Shown here one piece after another: positions 16,057-24,043 of a DNA stretch of 64,000 nucleotides. The notes beneath the pieces were generated by a model, which saw only the letters and a program-made list of their open reading frames with translations, did not search any database and was not told where the DNA came from. The stretch is from positions 1-64,000 of the IMG/VR virus record IMGVR_UViG_3300020438_000007; one strand, given 5' to 3'. This stretch comes from a virus. Within the stretch, counting starts at the first letter, position 1. Every line of letters starts with the position of its first letter. A program made the translations under genes and the position numbers.

Positions 16057-17095
16057 GTTCCAATACCTTTGGTGTAATTTCAACTACGCCATGTTGACGA
16101 GATTTAATTTGTTCAGTGATCCAAGCATAAGTCTTGGAGATACCTTCTTCAAGAGTCTGTGAATAATCCCATCCAAGTTTCTCACGAATGAGATCATTGT
16201 TTGAATTACGTCCACGGACACCCAAAGGTGCATCGAGTTTGTGTGCCTTTCTAACAACCTTACCTGATACCTTAGCAGCAGTTTCTACTAACTGATTGAT
16301 AGTAACCATTTCTTCAGAACCAATGTTAACAGGTCCTGCAAAATCAGAATCAATCAGCCTACGAGTTGCTTCAATACACTCATCAATGAAGAGGAAGGAT
16401 CTCGTCTGCAATCCATCACCCCATACCTCGATCGTTCCTCCCACCTCTGGGAGTAGTGAGACCTTACGACAGATTGCGGCGGGAGCCTTTTCCTTTCCTC
16501 CATCCCATGTTCCTTCTGGTCCAAAAATGTTATGATAACGAGCCACAGAAACGTCAAGGTTGTAGTTGCGAGCATATGCAAAATACAATCTCTCTGAAAA
16601 TAGTTTCTCCCATCCATACTCAGAGTCTGGATTGGCTGGGTAGGCAGAGTTTTCACGACAATCAGGATTGTCTGGATCTAATTGATTATGTTCTGGGTAC
16701 ATACAAGCAGAACTAGAATAGAAGATTTTAGTTTTGTTTACATCTAACAATCTATTCAATGCAACTTGTTCGTTCAATACATTAAGATTGATCGAAGCTG
16801 AGTTGTGCATGATGTCAGCGGAGTGTTCATCTGTAAAGATATATCCAGCACCACCCATATCGGCAGCGAACTGGTAGATCTCATCGAAAGCATCTCCTTC
16901 CACATCTAAGACTCTTGCCACAAGTCCTACTTCTCTAAGATCACCTCGAACAAAATCATCGGCAGCACTCATAGAAAAATCGGGGTACTTAATATCAACG
17001 CCACGAACCCAATACCCTTCTGATCGTAGTCGTTTTACCATGTGACTTCCAATGAAGCCACCTGCACCCAATACTAGTGCTGTCTTCTTATCCAT
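16040..17095 (-). CDS. gme: GDP-mannose 3,5-epimerase
   Basis: A 351-residue SDR enzyme with close matches to plant-type GME: LVLGAGGFIGSHM, AADMGGAGYIFTDEH, NSASINLNVL, the SSSACMYPE Cys used in epimerisation, catalytic SEYGWEKLFSERL, and RYHNIFGPEGTWDGGKEK. It converts GDP-D-mannose to GDP-L-galactose (and GDP-L-gulose), which GT11/GT10 enzymes could use in place of GDP-fucose. The ATG at 17095 is chosen over a TTG at 17107. It pairs with the phosphomannomutase at 23348. Confidence 0.88.
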   Translation of the reverse strand: MDKKTALVLGAGGFIGSHMVKRLRSEGYWVRGVDIKYPDFSMSAADDFVRGDLREVGLVARVLDVEGDAFDEIYQFAADMGGAGYIFTDEHSADIMHNSASINLNVLNEQVALNRLLDVNKTKIFYSSSACMYPEHNQLDPDNPDCRENSAYPANPDSEYGWEKLFSERLYFAYARNYNLDVSVARYHNIFGPEGTWDGGKEKAPAAICRKVSLLPEVGGTIEVWGDGLQTRSFLFIDECIEATRRLIDSDFAGPVNIGSEEMVTINQLVETAAKVSGKVVRKAHKLDAPLGVRGRNSNNDLIREKLGWDYSQTLEEGISKTYAWITEQIKSRQHGVVEITPKVLEHAKSN

Positions 17096-17129
17096 AGTTG
17101 TATACAAGTTTGAGAAATAAACTTCATCT

Positions 17130-17137
17130 TATTTATT
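17130..17137 (-). promoter_or_regulatory. Candidate late promoter
   Basis: AATAAATA, seven of eight bases of the T4 late consensus, lies in the short gap between the epimerase genes, about 35 bases before the gme start. A chance AT-rich match is possible. Confidence 0.3.
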
Positions 17138-17140
17138 GTA

Positions 17141-17878
17141 TCACGCACTGACCGTTTTCGCAATAACCGTATCCAAAATGTTCACAGTTGGAAACCAACC
17201 GAGCTCCATGAGAGGCATGATATCTGCACATAATGAATCAGGTTCATTAGGTGTGTCTTCCTTGATAGGAAGATGTCCCATACCCATGGCACTGGCCAAT
17301 TCTATTACAGAAGTTTTATGTCCTGTTCCAACATCAATCGTACCTGTAAATGAACTAGGAATCAAAGTCGCAATCGCTCTGACAACATCCAATACATGAA
17401 CCCAATCTCTCTCATGTCTTGTGATATACTTTGCAGTTCCTTGTTTCAACATTTCATATAACATATCATCTCTACTACCTTCCTCTGCCCAGACATTAAA
17501 AAACCTCATACCCACACTATTAGGTGGAGCCATGAGTTCATTTACTTTCTTTGTTATTGCATAAGGATTTTGCCACCAACCGTATGCACCAGCAGAACTT
17601 GCATACAACAAGCGAGTACCATACTTTCTACAATAATCAAATATGGGTTTAGATTTTTCAACGTTGTTCTCCCAGAATTTATCAGGATTATCTACACTAT
17701 CTCTGAGTGCAGCATAGGCAGCAAGATGAACTATGAGATCATAGTCTGCACATCCAACGTCTGCAAAGTCTCCTATGTCATCTGGTCTGTCCAGTCCATC
17801 AACATCAAAGATGTCACTGAGAAAATCAAAGACATGACTGCCAATGAAACCTTTGTGACCTGTTACTAATACTTTCAT
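17141..17878 (-). CDS. NAD-dependent epimerase/dehydratase (SDR, short)
   Basis: A 245-residue SDR with Rossmann motif VLVTGHKGFIGSHVF, the ASSAGAYG active-site Ser strand, and a YAITK (YxxxK) catalytic motif near residue 106. It is about 60 residues shorter than typical UDP-glucose epimerases, so it may be a reductase/epimerase such as a dTDP- or GDP-sugar enzyme. First sugar gene of the cluster; it overlaps the small gene before it by four bases. Confidence 0.75.
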   Translation of the reverse strand: MKVLVTGHKGFIGSHVFDFLSDIFDVDGLDRPDDIGDFADVGCADYDLIVHLAAYAALRDSVDNPDKFWENNVEKSKPIFDYCRKYGTRLLYASSAGAYGWWQNPYAITKKVNELMAPPNSVGMRFFNVWAEEGSRDDMLYEMLKQGTAKYITRHERDWVHVLDVVRAIATLIPSSFTGTIDVGTGHKTSVIELASAMGMGHLPIKEDTPNEPDSLCADIMPLMELGWFPTVNILDTVIAKTVSA

Positions 17879-18084
17879 TTTCTTTTCTTTCTATGCCTTG
17901 CAATCCAATTCCGTGCAGTGGCATCATTAAGAGATGTGTGTAGGATCTCTCCTTTATATACTATCACTCTTTTGGATTTACCGCAAGGAACTGCTGCGTA
18001 TCCATCTTTAGTAAAGAAACCCATCTTAGTATCCTTATAAAAATTATAAGTTGATTTGAGTTCCTTCTCTTCTGGAGTCATCAT
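17875..18084 (-). CDS. Small basic hypothetical protein
   Basis: A 69-residue protein with a basic C-terminus (ATARNWIARHRKKRK) that could bind nucleic acid. Start ATG at 18084 or one codon later. It is coupled by short overlaps to the oxygenase gene before it and the SDR gene after it. No family recognised. Confidence 0.65.
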   Translation of the reverse strand: MMTPEEKELKSTYNFYKDTKMGFFTKDGYAAVPCGKSKRVIVYKGEILHTSLNDATARNWIARHRKKRK

Positions 18085-18731
18085 TTTTTAACTTCAAATG
18101 TGAGATGATTATTACAATCCCCAAAGAACTTGCCGTCTAGATTGTAATTGAATGAGATACTATATCTGTCCTCATTAGAAAATGATGGAGTCACAGAGTG
18201 ATCTAGATGTGCAGGGAAAAGAAATAGACCACACTCTTCTGGTTGGAATCTTTTCTCAAAACTATTGAGATCATCATATCCAGTCACAGATGGTTCCCAA
18301 TAACTATTGATCCAAGTGGCATTTCTTGTAGTAAACATAATATCACCACTATTCTCAGGAACCTGTAGATAAAACACTCCAGCAAACTGAGTATTGTTGT
18401 GACGATGTTCTGCAATATAATTCCCTTTCTTTTGTAGGTTACCCCAAGAATTAATTCTTTTCAACCCATGTCTATCCAAATCAAGTTGTAAAGACTTAGC
18501 GAACCTATAAATTTCATTATTAATAGTATTCTCTAACTTCATCAACTCTGGACTTAACAATAGATCCGCTTGCAGTTTCGTTGTCTCTCCGTTAGGTCTG
18601 TTGACTATATCCATATCTTGTGCCCATTCACATGTCTTTAGAAAGTCCAACATGTGTTTTAATTCAGATGGTCTAAAATCTAGGACAGTTTGATAAACTG
18701 GAGTTGGAAATAATATATGAATATGTGACAT
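18081..18731 (-). CDS. 2OG-Fe(II) oxygenase (TIGR02466-like)
   Basis: A 216-residue oxygenase of the family abundant in cyanophages, starting MSHIHILFPTPVYQ. Ligands: H109-x-H111 (AEHRHNNTQFAGVFY), H178 (HLDHSVTP), and R189 in DRYSISFNYN for the 2-oxoglutarate carboxylate. The ATG at 18731 overlaps the stop of the next oxygenase gene (ATGA). All catalytic residues are kept, so it is probably active; substrate unknown. Confidence 0.85.
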   Translation of the reverse strand: MSHIHILFPTPVYQTVLDFRPSELKHMLDFLKTCEWAQDMDIVNRPNGETTKLQADLLLSPELMKLENTINNEIYRFAKSLQLDLDRHGLKRINSWGNLQKKGNYIAEHRHNNTQFAGVFYLQVPENSGDIMFTTRNATWINSYWEPSVTGYDDLNSFEKRFQPEECGLFLFPAHLDHSVTPSFSNEDRYSISFNYNLDGKFFGDCNNHLTFEVKK

Positions 18732-19348
18732 CACTCAGCATTTAAACTTTCATTGTATTGTTGATCCAAGCATCCCGCCGTGTTAACCTGTTGTAATCCT
18801 ATGTTACCTTGATACCAACCAGTAGCGATATACTTATCAGTCATAGGAGGATTACCTCTATGTAAATGAGTGTATCCGCCAGGCCAAATAAGAATAGTTC
18901 CTTTTGTAGGTTTTACTTTTCTCTTCTGGTATAAAAATTCTGTCTCTCCTCCCTCTTCAACGTCATTTAAATACACCATCCATGCCATAGTTCTATTGTT
19001 TAGATTCCAATTCACATTTTCTGCATGGAATAGATGATACCCATTTGTAGGTTCTGTCTTTTGAAGTAAACATAGAGAACTTACATAACTGAAATTGCCT
19101 AGGTAGGTGTATTCATTGATGTAATGAAACAAACAATTATTAACATACTTCATCATCTGGGAACACTCACTAGGAGAGAATCCATCTAAACATATCTGTT
19201 TATCTTTTACATGACTAAAGTTTCTTTTGAAGTCCACAAACTCCGCCTTATCCATATAGTTTACGAGAAAATCACAGAAGCGTGGGTCTACTGCGTTCTG
19301 AAAAATTCCAATAAAATCATGAAATTCATTTACAATTTGGGTTTCCAT
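18731..19348 (-). CDS. Prolyl 4-hydroxylase-like 2OG-Fe(II) oxygenase
   Basis: A 205-residue oxygenase of the P4H type: GYHLFHAENVNW (H108-x-E110), YLNDVEEGGETEF, then GGYTHLHRGNPP (H163) and K172 for 2-oxoglutarate. Similar phage proteins may hydroxylate proline or other residues in fibres or host proteins (inference). Back to back with another oxygenase gene. Confidence 0.85.
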   Translation of the reverse strand: METQIVNEFHDFIGIFQNAVDPRFCDFLVNYMDKAEFVDFKRNFSHVKDKQICLDGFSPSECSQMMKYVNNCLFHYINEYTYLGNFSYVSSLCLLQKTEPTNGYHLFHAENVNWNLNNRTMAWMVYLNDVEEGGETEFLYQKRKVKPTKGTILIWPGGYTHLHRGNPPMTDKYIATGWYQGNIGLQQVNTAGCLDQQYNESLNAE

Positions 19349-19352
19349 TATG

Positions 19353-19595
19353 TTACCAAAGATTTAATGGGCAATGTGCCGCTGAAAATTTGACCTTATT
19401 TACTAAGAAACAACCACACTCCTTGCATAAGTGTCGGTCTGGATCAAAACGATTACAGTCTCTACATATATCTATTCGTGCTTTCTTTACCTCTTCTGGA
19501 ACCATTAAGGTTCCGTCAAAGACGAAACCTTTTACAATATCGTAAGCAGTTCTAGAAAGATTTTTGGCTTTCTCTGGTAGAGAGGGATCAGTCAT
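19353..19595 (-). CDS. Zinc-ribbon small protein
   Basis: An 80-residue protein with a helical N-terminus and a C-terminal Cys cluster: ICRDCNRF, LCKECGCF and HCPLNLW, giving at least four metal ligands in CxxC pairs. A compact zinc-binding domain is clear; its partner is not. It overlaps the upstream gene by eight bases. Confidence 0.75.
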   Translation of the reverse strand: MTDPSLPEKAKNLSRTAYDIVKGFVFDGTLMVPEEVKKARIDICRDCNRFDPDRHLCKECGCFLVNKVKFSAAHCPLNLW

Positions 19596-19866
19596 TCGTA
19601 ACGGAATCCGTTACATAACAAGGAACCCCTGCTGGGTCTAACCATTTAGCATACTCAAAATCTTCAATAGCAAGAAGCAGTTGATCACCATTATCAAACA
19701 GATAGATATCTGAATACCTCTTAGTATACTCATGTGCTTTTTGCAAACGGAAATCAGGTTTACCATTTAGTTGAATGTAACCCCTTTGCACATAGCGGTA
19801 GGGGAACCTCTCATGGATCACGGTAGTCTTAGTCGTTGCGACAGACTTTGGATCTAAATCATTCAT
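19588..19866 (-). CDS. Hypothetical protein
   Basis: A 92-residue soluble protein (MNDLDPKSVATTKTTVIHER), Tyr-rich with predicted mixed alpha/beta structure. No motif recognised. It overlaps both neighbours by four to eight bases within a three-gene unit that starts at the promoter at 20102-20130. Confidence 0.65.
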   Translation of the reverse strand: MNDLDPKSVATTKTTVIHERFPYRYVQRGYIQLNGKPDFRLQKAHEYTKRYSDIYLFDNGDQLLLAIEDFEYAKWLDPAGVPCYVTDSVTND

Positions 19867-20078
19867 TGGGAAACTCCTAGATCTTCTGCAATCAGACTCA
19901 TTAGCAATGAATACTCCTGTTCTGGATCCTCATCGCTGAACTCATAACCTTCTCCCTTATAGTACCTCAAAACTTTTTTGTAAATCTTTGGATACTTGAA
20001 GTCGAGCGCAAACTCTTGATCTACTGCTCCCTCCAAAGCATCAAGATTTTTCTTGAACTTAGAAATGAAAGTGGACAT
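19863..20078 (-). CDS. Hypothetical protein, first gene of a promoter-led unit
   Basis: A 71-residue, probably helical protein (MSTFISKFKKNLDALEGAV) with an acidic C-terminal half. It is the first gene after a strong sigma70-type promoter, so it is likely early. No family recognised. Confidence 0.65.
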   Translation of the reverse strand: MSTFISKFKKNLDALEGAVDQEFALDFKYPKIYKKVLRYYKGEGYEFSDEDPEQEYSLLMSLIAEDLGVSQ

Positions 20079-20101
20079 TTTCCGATTGTGTTTACGTTAC
20101 T

Positions 20102-20130
20102 ATTGTAGTCCTGTATTCAGTTTTTGTCAA
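20102..20130 (-). promoter_or_regulatory. Sigma70-type promoter
   Basis: TTGACA (20130-20125), a 17-base spacer and TACAAT (20107-20102). It would start transcription near 20095, 17 bases before the gene at 20078. The -35 box overlaps the end of the upstream antitoxin-like gene. Confidence 0.8.
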
Positions 20131-20327
20131 GCACCGTCGTCATGATTCCACATGTGCTCAATATCTTGAGCCTGTCCCGAATCGATAACTGGTTTTAGTA
20201 CATCCTTATGTGGAACAAGTGCTACCTGTCCATCAGGAGTATCTATTACAAAGGTCTCTCCAGCATGGGCTCGATCGACCAATTCTTCAAAGTTTTCTTC
20301 TAAGTATTGGAGAGAAATAATTTGCAT
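20127..20327 (-). CDS. Phd/YefM-like antitoxin protein
   Basis: A 66-residue protein whose first 45 residues follow the Phd/YefM antitoxin pattern: MQIISLQYLEENFEELVDRA, GETFVIDTPDGQVALVPH. The tail (IDSGQAQDIEHMWNHDDGA) is short and acidic, as in toxin-binding ends. No toxin gene lies beside it, so it could neutralise a host toxin or act as a small DNA-binding regulator. It shares one base with the peroxiredoxin gene. Confidence 0.7.
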   Translation of the reverse strand: MQIISLQYLEENFEELVDRAHAGETFVIDTPDGQVALVPHKDVLKPVIDSGQAQDIEHMWNHDDGA

Positions 20328-20965
20328 TAGATTGTCTGAGTTGTAGGCAAGTGATCCATAGATCCTGGCAACTCTAGTCCGCTTGGGGTGGACTCATTTA
20401 ATGATTTAATGCGATCAATTTGATCTCTGTTCTTTAAGCACTCCAACATTTGAGCTGCATGAGTAAGTTCAAATGGATCGTTAGGTAAGTTGTCTCTAGT
20501 TGCAACACCATCTGGTGTCTCTTCCTCAAGGTAAACCATCTGTGTATTGTTCTCAACTAACATGACCCACCGCCATGCTCTCATTCCCATACCTTTATTG
20601 TACATCTTGACTGAACATTGGGTTGCAGCCATTCCACCTTGTTTTGCAAGTCGTAAAATGTATGCTCCGTTTCCATCTGGAAGATACTTAAGGTTCTTAA
20701 TCTTCATATCTTTGAACCACTTATCCATAACAAATGAGTCGTTCATAGACACAACATAGATCTCATCAACAACAGTTTCTTTGATGAAGGTGTCATAAAG
20801 TTTCTCATACTCTTTGACCATTTCTGTACATGGAGGTGTGAAAGCACCACACACAGAGACGAGAAGAACATCCTTACCTTCAAACAATGAGTGTACTGAT
20901 TTCTTTGCTAATTTTTTAGATTTGTTATTCCAAAAGAACAACTCAGCATCAGGCAATAAATTCAT
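20327..20965 (-). CDS. Peroxiredoxin-like protein (Prx5 type)
   Basis: A 212-residue thioredoxin-fold protein with the peroxidatic motif GAFTPPCT (about residues 40-47; compare PGAFTPTCS). The Prx5-like layout includes EIYVVSMNDSFVMDKW. It would reduce hydrogen peroxide or alkyl peroxides, useful when photosynthesis continues in infected cells. The C-terminal 40 residues extend beyond a typical Prx5 core. Confidence 0.85.
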   Translation of the reverse strand: MNLLPDAELFFWNNKSKKLAKKSVHSLFEGKDVLLVSVCGAFTPPCTEMVKEYEKLYDTFIKETVVDEIYVVSMNDSFVMDKWFKDMKIKNLKYLPDGNGAYILRLAKQGGMAATQCSVKMYNKGMGMRAWRWVMLVENNTQMVYLEEETPDGVATRDNLPNDPFELTHAAQMLECLKNRDQIDRIKSLNESTPSGLELPGSMDHLPTTQTI

Positions 20966-21001
20966 TTTTCTAATTTACTTTCATGTATAGTATGTATATG
21001 A

Positions 21002-21214
21002 TTACTCAGGCAGATCCCTGAGTGCCTCAAGTTTAATAAACTGTTCGTTGAGATTATAGTGTAACTTATAATTTACAGTTGTCAAGTAAAACCCAGTAAT
21101 TTCTGATCCGTCACAACTGTATCCATAGCCTGTAAGTTTTTCATTTACTCCGTCAATTTTCAATGACTTACCTTTTTCGAGGTAACTGTGGTACTTCTCG
21201 TCTAGACTGATCAT
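21002..21214 (-). CDS. Small hypothetical protein
   Basis: A 70-residue soluble protein (MISLDEKYHSYLEKGKSL), mostly beta by its pattern. No known motif. It overlaps the zinc-ribbon gene before it by four bases. The end of the gene contains a CTCAGG/CCTGAG hairpin (21005-21022) that may slow transcription. Confidence 0.6.
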   Translation of the reverse strand: MISLDEKYHSYLEKGKSLKIDGVNEKLTGYGYSCDGSEITGFYLTTVNYKLHYNLNEQFIKLEALRDLPE

Positions 21215-21465
21215 CGTTCTTCGTAGGTTATTTTTCTAACGCCTCTTCGACGGCGTTCTTCTTGGTATTTTAGATCATCAGATGTCAGAATACCATCATA
21301 TCTGACAGTTTTGTCATATTCTGTAAGGATTACCTGACCTAGATCCTTCGCACCAACGGTTTCGTCTACAACCTTCATTTGATTTTCACATTTACAGACT
21401 TGAATCTTAGTTGTTGCTTTCAATTCTGTATTACATAGTTTGCATCTCGCTTTCAGCATCTTCAT
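21211..21465 (-). CDS. Zinc-ribbon protein
   Basis: An 84-residue protein with an N-terminal ribbon (RCKLCNTELKATTKIQVCKC, four Cys in CxxC and CxC) and a C-terminal basic stretch (QEERRRRGVRK). Two starts are possible (21465 or 21459); an AAAGG sequence fits either. A similar protein recurs in cyanophages (from memory). A role in nucleic-acid or protein binding is plausible. Confidence 0.72.
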   Translation of the reverse strand: MKMLKARCKLCNTELKATTKIQVCKCENQMKVVDETVGAKDLGQVILTEYDKTVRYDGILTSDDLKYQEERRRRGVRKITYEER

Positions 21466-21889
21466 TTACCTTTAAAACTAACTCGAACTCCCTCAATATA
21501 GAAGCTTCTGGATCTTGGTCTCTAATATTACAGTATTCCAACCACCTAAGAGCAGTCTTCTCTGGATCTTTTAATCCCTTTCCATATAAAATAGTGTAAG
21601 GTCGATTCTCTAAACTGTTAAATTTTGCTACCAAGTATTCTGGGTAATTTCCAATCAAGTCACAGAGTTCATCTCTGTCAACATCAACTTTGTACATTTG
21701 AAATTCATTACCATAAACAGAGTGAAATAACCCTGCCCTCACCTCATCATCTGGTCTTCCGTAGGAACACAACATACCAGCTACTCTTAGAGAGTGTGAT
21801 AAGAGATCTCCATCCAAGCCAGTAGAGTCTGTGTGAGGTATTTGATCAACCCCAAGATTGACCATGTAGTTTATGTATTCGTCCATCAT
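21431..21889 (-). CDS. HD-like protein (DUF6817-type)
   Basis: A 152-residue helical protein with HSLRVAGMLCSYG and AGLFHSVYGNE, which match the histidine-containing helices of DUF6817/HD-like proteins. Canonical HD phosphohydrolases keep a consecutive His-Asp pair, which I do not see, so metal use is uncertain. It might act on nucleotides. It overlaps the cupin gene by four bases (ATGA). Confidence 0.65.
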   Translation of the reverse strand: MMDEYINYMVNLGVDQIPHTDSTGLDGDLLSHSLRVAGMLCSYGRPDDEVRAGLFHSVYGNEFQMYKVDVDRDELCDLIGNYPEYLVAKFNSLENRPYTILYGKGLKDPEKTALRWLEYCNIRDQDPEASILREFELVLKVNEDAESEMQTM

Positions 21890-22464
21890 CCTGACATATT
21901 AATCGTAAGTGACAATCTAGGTTCGGGACTAGCTACTACCGTGTGCATAGTTCCCTCTGGTATGATAAGAACATCTGATGGACCTACTTCACTCTTCTGT
22001 CCATTGATACTCCATGTGCAAGTGCCATAGAGTGGTTTTACTATGACATGATATTCGTGATTGTGTGGATCAAAACTTGGTCTATTAAAAACAGTTCCAG
22101 TACTTAAGTATAGATTAGCATTAGTTTCTGATCCTTTATATTCAAATAGTTTATCATCAAGAGATCTAAGATCTGCTGTCAGATCCATGACGTTACTCAG
22201 GAGACTAGTGAATCCAAGATCAAATAACCTCTTCCATTTGTCGTAGATTATATAACCTCTAGAGTCAAAAAATCCATTGGATTTTTTCTGACACTGATTG
22301 ATAACTTCGAGAGATGGTTCTGGCCATCTATATTTTATTTGAAGCAGATCAAGAATACCTTCTTCATCTAAATTTATTTCATGTGCGTTTATGATATCGG
22401 CCGCCTCTTGGAGATACGGCATAGCATCAGGGACAGGTGGTCTCCACTGTTGATAACTATTCAA
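21886..22464 (-). CDS. Cupin/JmjC-like protein
   Basis: A 192-residue protein ending in a cupin barrel: FDPHNHEYHVIVKPLYG (several His), then VLIIPEGTMHTVV. The metal-ligand pattern HxH...H fits a cupin or JmjC-type hydroxylase. The start codon is probably TTG at 22464, preceded by GGAAGAG; the next ATG would remove the first 14 residues. Substrate unknown. Confidence 0.65.
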   Translation of the reverse strand: MNSYQQWRPPVPDAMPYLQEAADIINAHEINLDEEGILDLLQIKYRWPEPSLEVINQCQKKSNGFFDSRGYIIYDKWKRLFDLGFTSLLSNVMDLTADLRSLDDKLFEYKGSETNANLYLSTGTVFNRPSFDPHNHEYHVIVKPLYGTCTWSINGQKSEVGPSDVLIIPEGTMHTVVASPEPRLSLTINMSG

Positions 22465-22624
22465 TCTCTTCCCTCCATTCTTCGTAAAAAGCTATGGCTT
22501 CCTCATAGGCACCCTGTTCGTACAGGTCATGAATCCTGTCAATGATGTAATCTTTTGTAAGTTTTTCCTCTTGATAATCTTGGGTGAATTGAGAGAGGTC
22601 GGATTGGAATGATGGGTCAAGCAT
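22457..22624 (-). CDS. Small acidic helical protein
   Basis: A 55-residue protein (MLDPSFQSDLSQFTQDYQEE), predicted all-helical, with a TPR-like stretch (YEQGAYEEAIAFYEEW). It overlaps the GIY-YIG gene by eight bases and the cupin gene by eight bases. No family recognised. Confidence 0.62.
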   Translation of the reverse strand: MLDPSFQSDLSQFTQDYQEEKLTKDYIIDRIHDLYEQGAYEEAIAFYEEWREEIE

Positions 22625-23054
22625 CGAAGTAGTCCTTTCGGTAGTAACGTCCTAGCACATTAGAATTATAGTATGCAGGCTCTCCGTTGTCAAGAGCCTC
22701 AGTCAATACGTTATTTAGAAAGAGTTGTCTGGTCTCCTCATAGTTGGTTTTTCCTAGTGTAGTATGAAGGGATATTATCTCTCTGCTAAAGGTGTCCTTA
22801 CCGTACTCCTTAACGTCGGCCTTGAGTTCTGGGGAACTTCCATAATACTTCTTCCAATCGGACTCTGAAGTAACTCTCCTTTTACCACCTTTTGGCTTAC
22901 GTCTCTGCACGAAATACTTTCTACCGATGTACTTTTTACCTGTTGTCTTATTAGTAATGAGGTAGACGAAACCGAAGAAATCGCCAATGTCGTCAGTAGT
23001 AAAAGGTTTACCCTCATATAGCCAGGGGTTTTCGTAAACTCCTCCTTCAACCAT
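22617..23054 (-). CDS. GIY-YIG domain protein
   Basis: A 145-residue protein with the GIY-YIG core as GFVYLITNKTTGKKYIGRKYF (the first motif reads FVY, the second YIG) and a following basic segment. The fold suggests a nuclease, perhaps homing-like or acting on recombination or repair intermediates. It is free-standing, not inside an intron, and similar ones are common in cyanophages. Confidence 0.72.
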   Translation of the reverse strand: MVEGGVYENPWLYEGKPFTTDDIGDFFGFVYLITNKTTGKKYIGRKYFVQRRKPKGGKRRVTSESDWKKYYGSSPELKADVKEYGKDTFSREIISLHTTLGKTNYEETRQLFLNNVLTEALDNGEPAYYNSNVLGRYYRKDYFDA

Positions 23055-23064
23055 ATCATGATTT

Positions 23065-23193
23065 TCATATCTTCACACTATGTATATGAGGTCTCTGATC
23101 CTGTTGTACCCACCACTGCATCGAACAAACATACAATGTTTGGAATAGTATTAGGGATAATATAATTGTTACATTCTGCCATTGAATTGTCAT
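23065..23193 (-). CDS. 42-residue membrane peptide
   Basis: Starts MTIQWQNVTIILSLILF with one helix, then a Trp/Gln/His-rich tail. Its ATG overlaps the stop of the next gene (ATGA), arguing that it is real. Function unknown. Confidence 0.5.
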   Translation of the reverse strand: MTIQWQNVTIILSLILFQTLYVCSMQWWVQQDQRPHIHSVKI

Positions 23194-23351
23194 GACCAAA
23201 TCCTAGTTAGTTGACGAACATCTGTTACACCATAGAGTGCCTTGACAGTTCGTTCTGCATCCTCTCTTAAATTAGATGGTGAAAAGAATTCTACTTTTGT
23301 TAATCTATTTGAGTCAAGTAGAATCTGCGCTGACCACTTAGTTTCTTTCAT
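23190..23351 (-). CDS. Small hypothetical protein
   Basis: A 53-residue soluble protein (MKETKWSAQILLDSNRLTK), compact alpha/beta by pattern. Coupled by ATGA to the phosphomannomutase gene before it and the membrane peptide after it. No family recognised. Confidence 0.62.
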   Translation of the reverse strand: MKETKWSAQILLDSNRLTKVEFFSPSNLREDAERTVKALYGVTDVRQLTRIWS

Positions 23352-24037
23352 GTCAATTTATTCCAAGTGTCTTTCCAATCTGTGACTGTCACAACCATAC
23401 CTAGTTTGTTATCTGTAATGGCATCTGCTAATGGTCTATCATTACCACCTTCTTCCATCCTATCTCCAAAGAATACTAAATCACCGTCAGGAAAGTCTCT
23501 AATGATCTGACCCTTATCACTTCCCTTACTTGAAATGTCAACACCTGTTATACCACCAACAAAGGCATGTAACTCTGGAAACTTTTCATTGAATCTAGTT
23601 GATATTCCTTCTCTCTCTTTCTTAATATCATCCCAATCACTATAAACTAATCTCTCTGTATGATTGGCACCTCTACCAACAATACTAAAGTTGACACAGC
23701 CTGGTCTTTCTTCTATATGGTTTCCTGTTCTTACAGGGAAGTGACTCTCATGTAGTTCTTCTAGAAGATGTTCCTTTGCATCTAATGGCAACGTCCAATC
23801 GTTTCTGAATGTCAGAAGATCTCCCTCATAAACATCATTACCAGCACAATTATACACCCTCTTACAATTACAGTAAAGAAGGTGTGTAATTTGTTCTATA
23901 GTTTTCTCTCTATTACTTCCTGTTACCAGATAAACTTCGTTTGCCAAGGCAAAACTGTTGAAGAATATTAGAAAGTCAGGGTCAATCTTTTGTCTACTGG
24001 GTGTGAGAGTCCCATCGACATCAAAAATATATTTCAT
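23348..24037 (-). CDS. Phosphomannomutase, eukaryotic HAD type
   Basis: A 229-residue HAD-superfamily (IIB) enzyme resembling PMM2: FDVDGTLTPSRQKI (catalytic D6 and D8), VTGSNREKT, the cap motif RPGCVNFSIVGR, and FFGDRMEEGGND. It would convert mannose-6-phosphate to mannose-1-phosphate, the precursor of GDP-mannose used by the GME and fucosyltransferase genes. Bacteria usually use the ManB/AlgC type, so the eukaryotic form is notable. Its ATG sits about at the predicted transcript start. Confidence 0.85.
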   Translation of the reverse strand: MKYIFDVDGTLTPSRQKIDPDFLIFFNSFALANEVYLVTGSNREKTIEQITHLLYCNCKRVYNCAGNDVYEGDLLTFRNDWTLPLDAKEHLLEELHESHFPVRTGNHIEERPGCVNFSIVGRGANHTERLVYSDWDDIKKEREGISTRFNEKFPELHAFVGGITGVDISSKGSDKGQIIRDFPDGDLVFFGDRMEEGGNDRPLADAITDNKLGMVVTVTDWKDTWNKLT

Positions 24038-24043
24038 TTATCC

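Noticed and set aside
22775-23068. 97-codon frame overlapping the GIY-YIG gene
   Set aside because: Alternate frame of a gene with a recognisable domain; translation has no motif.
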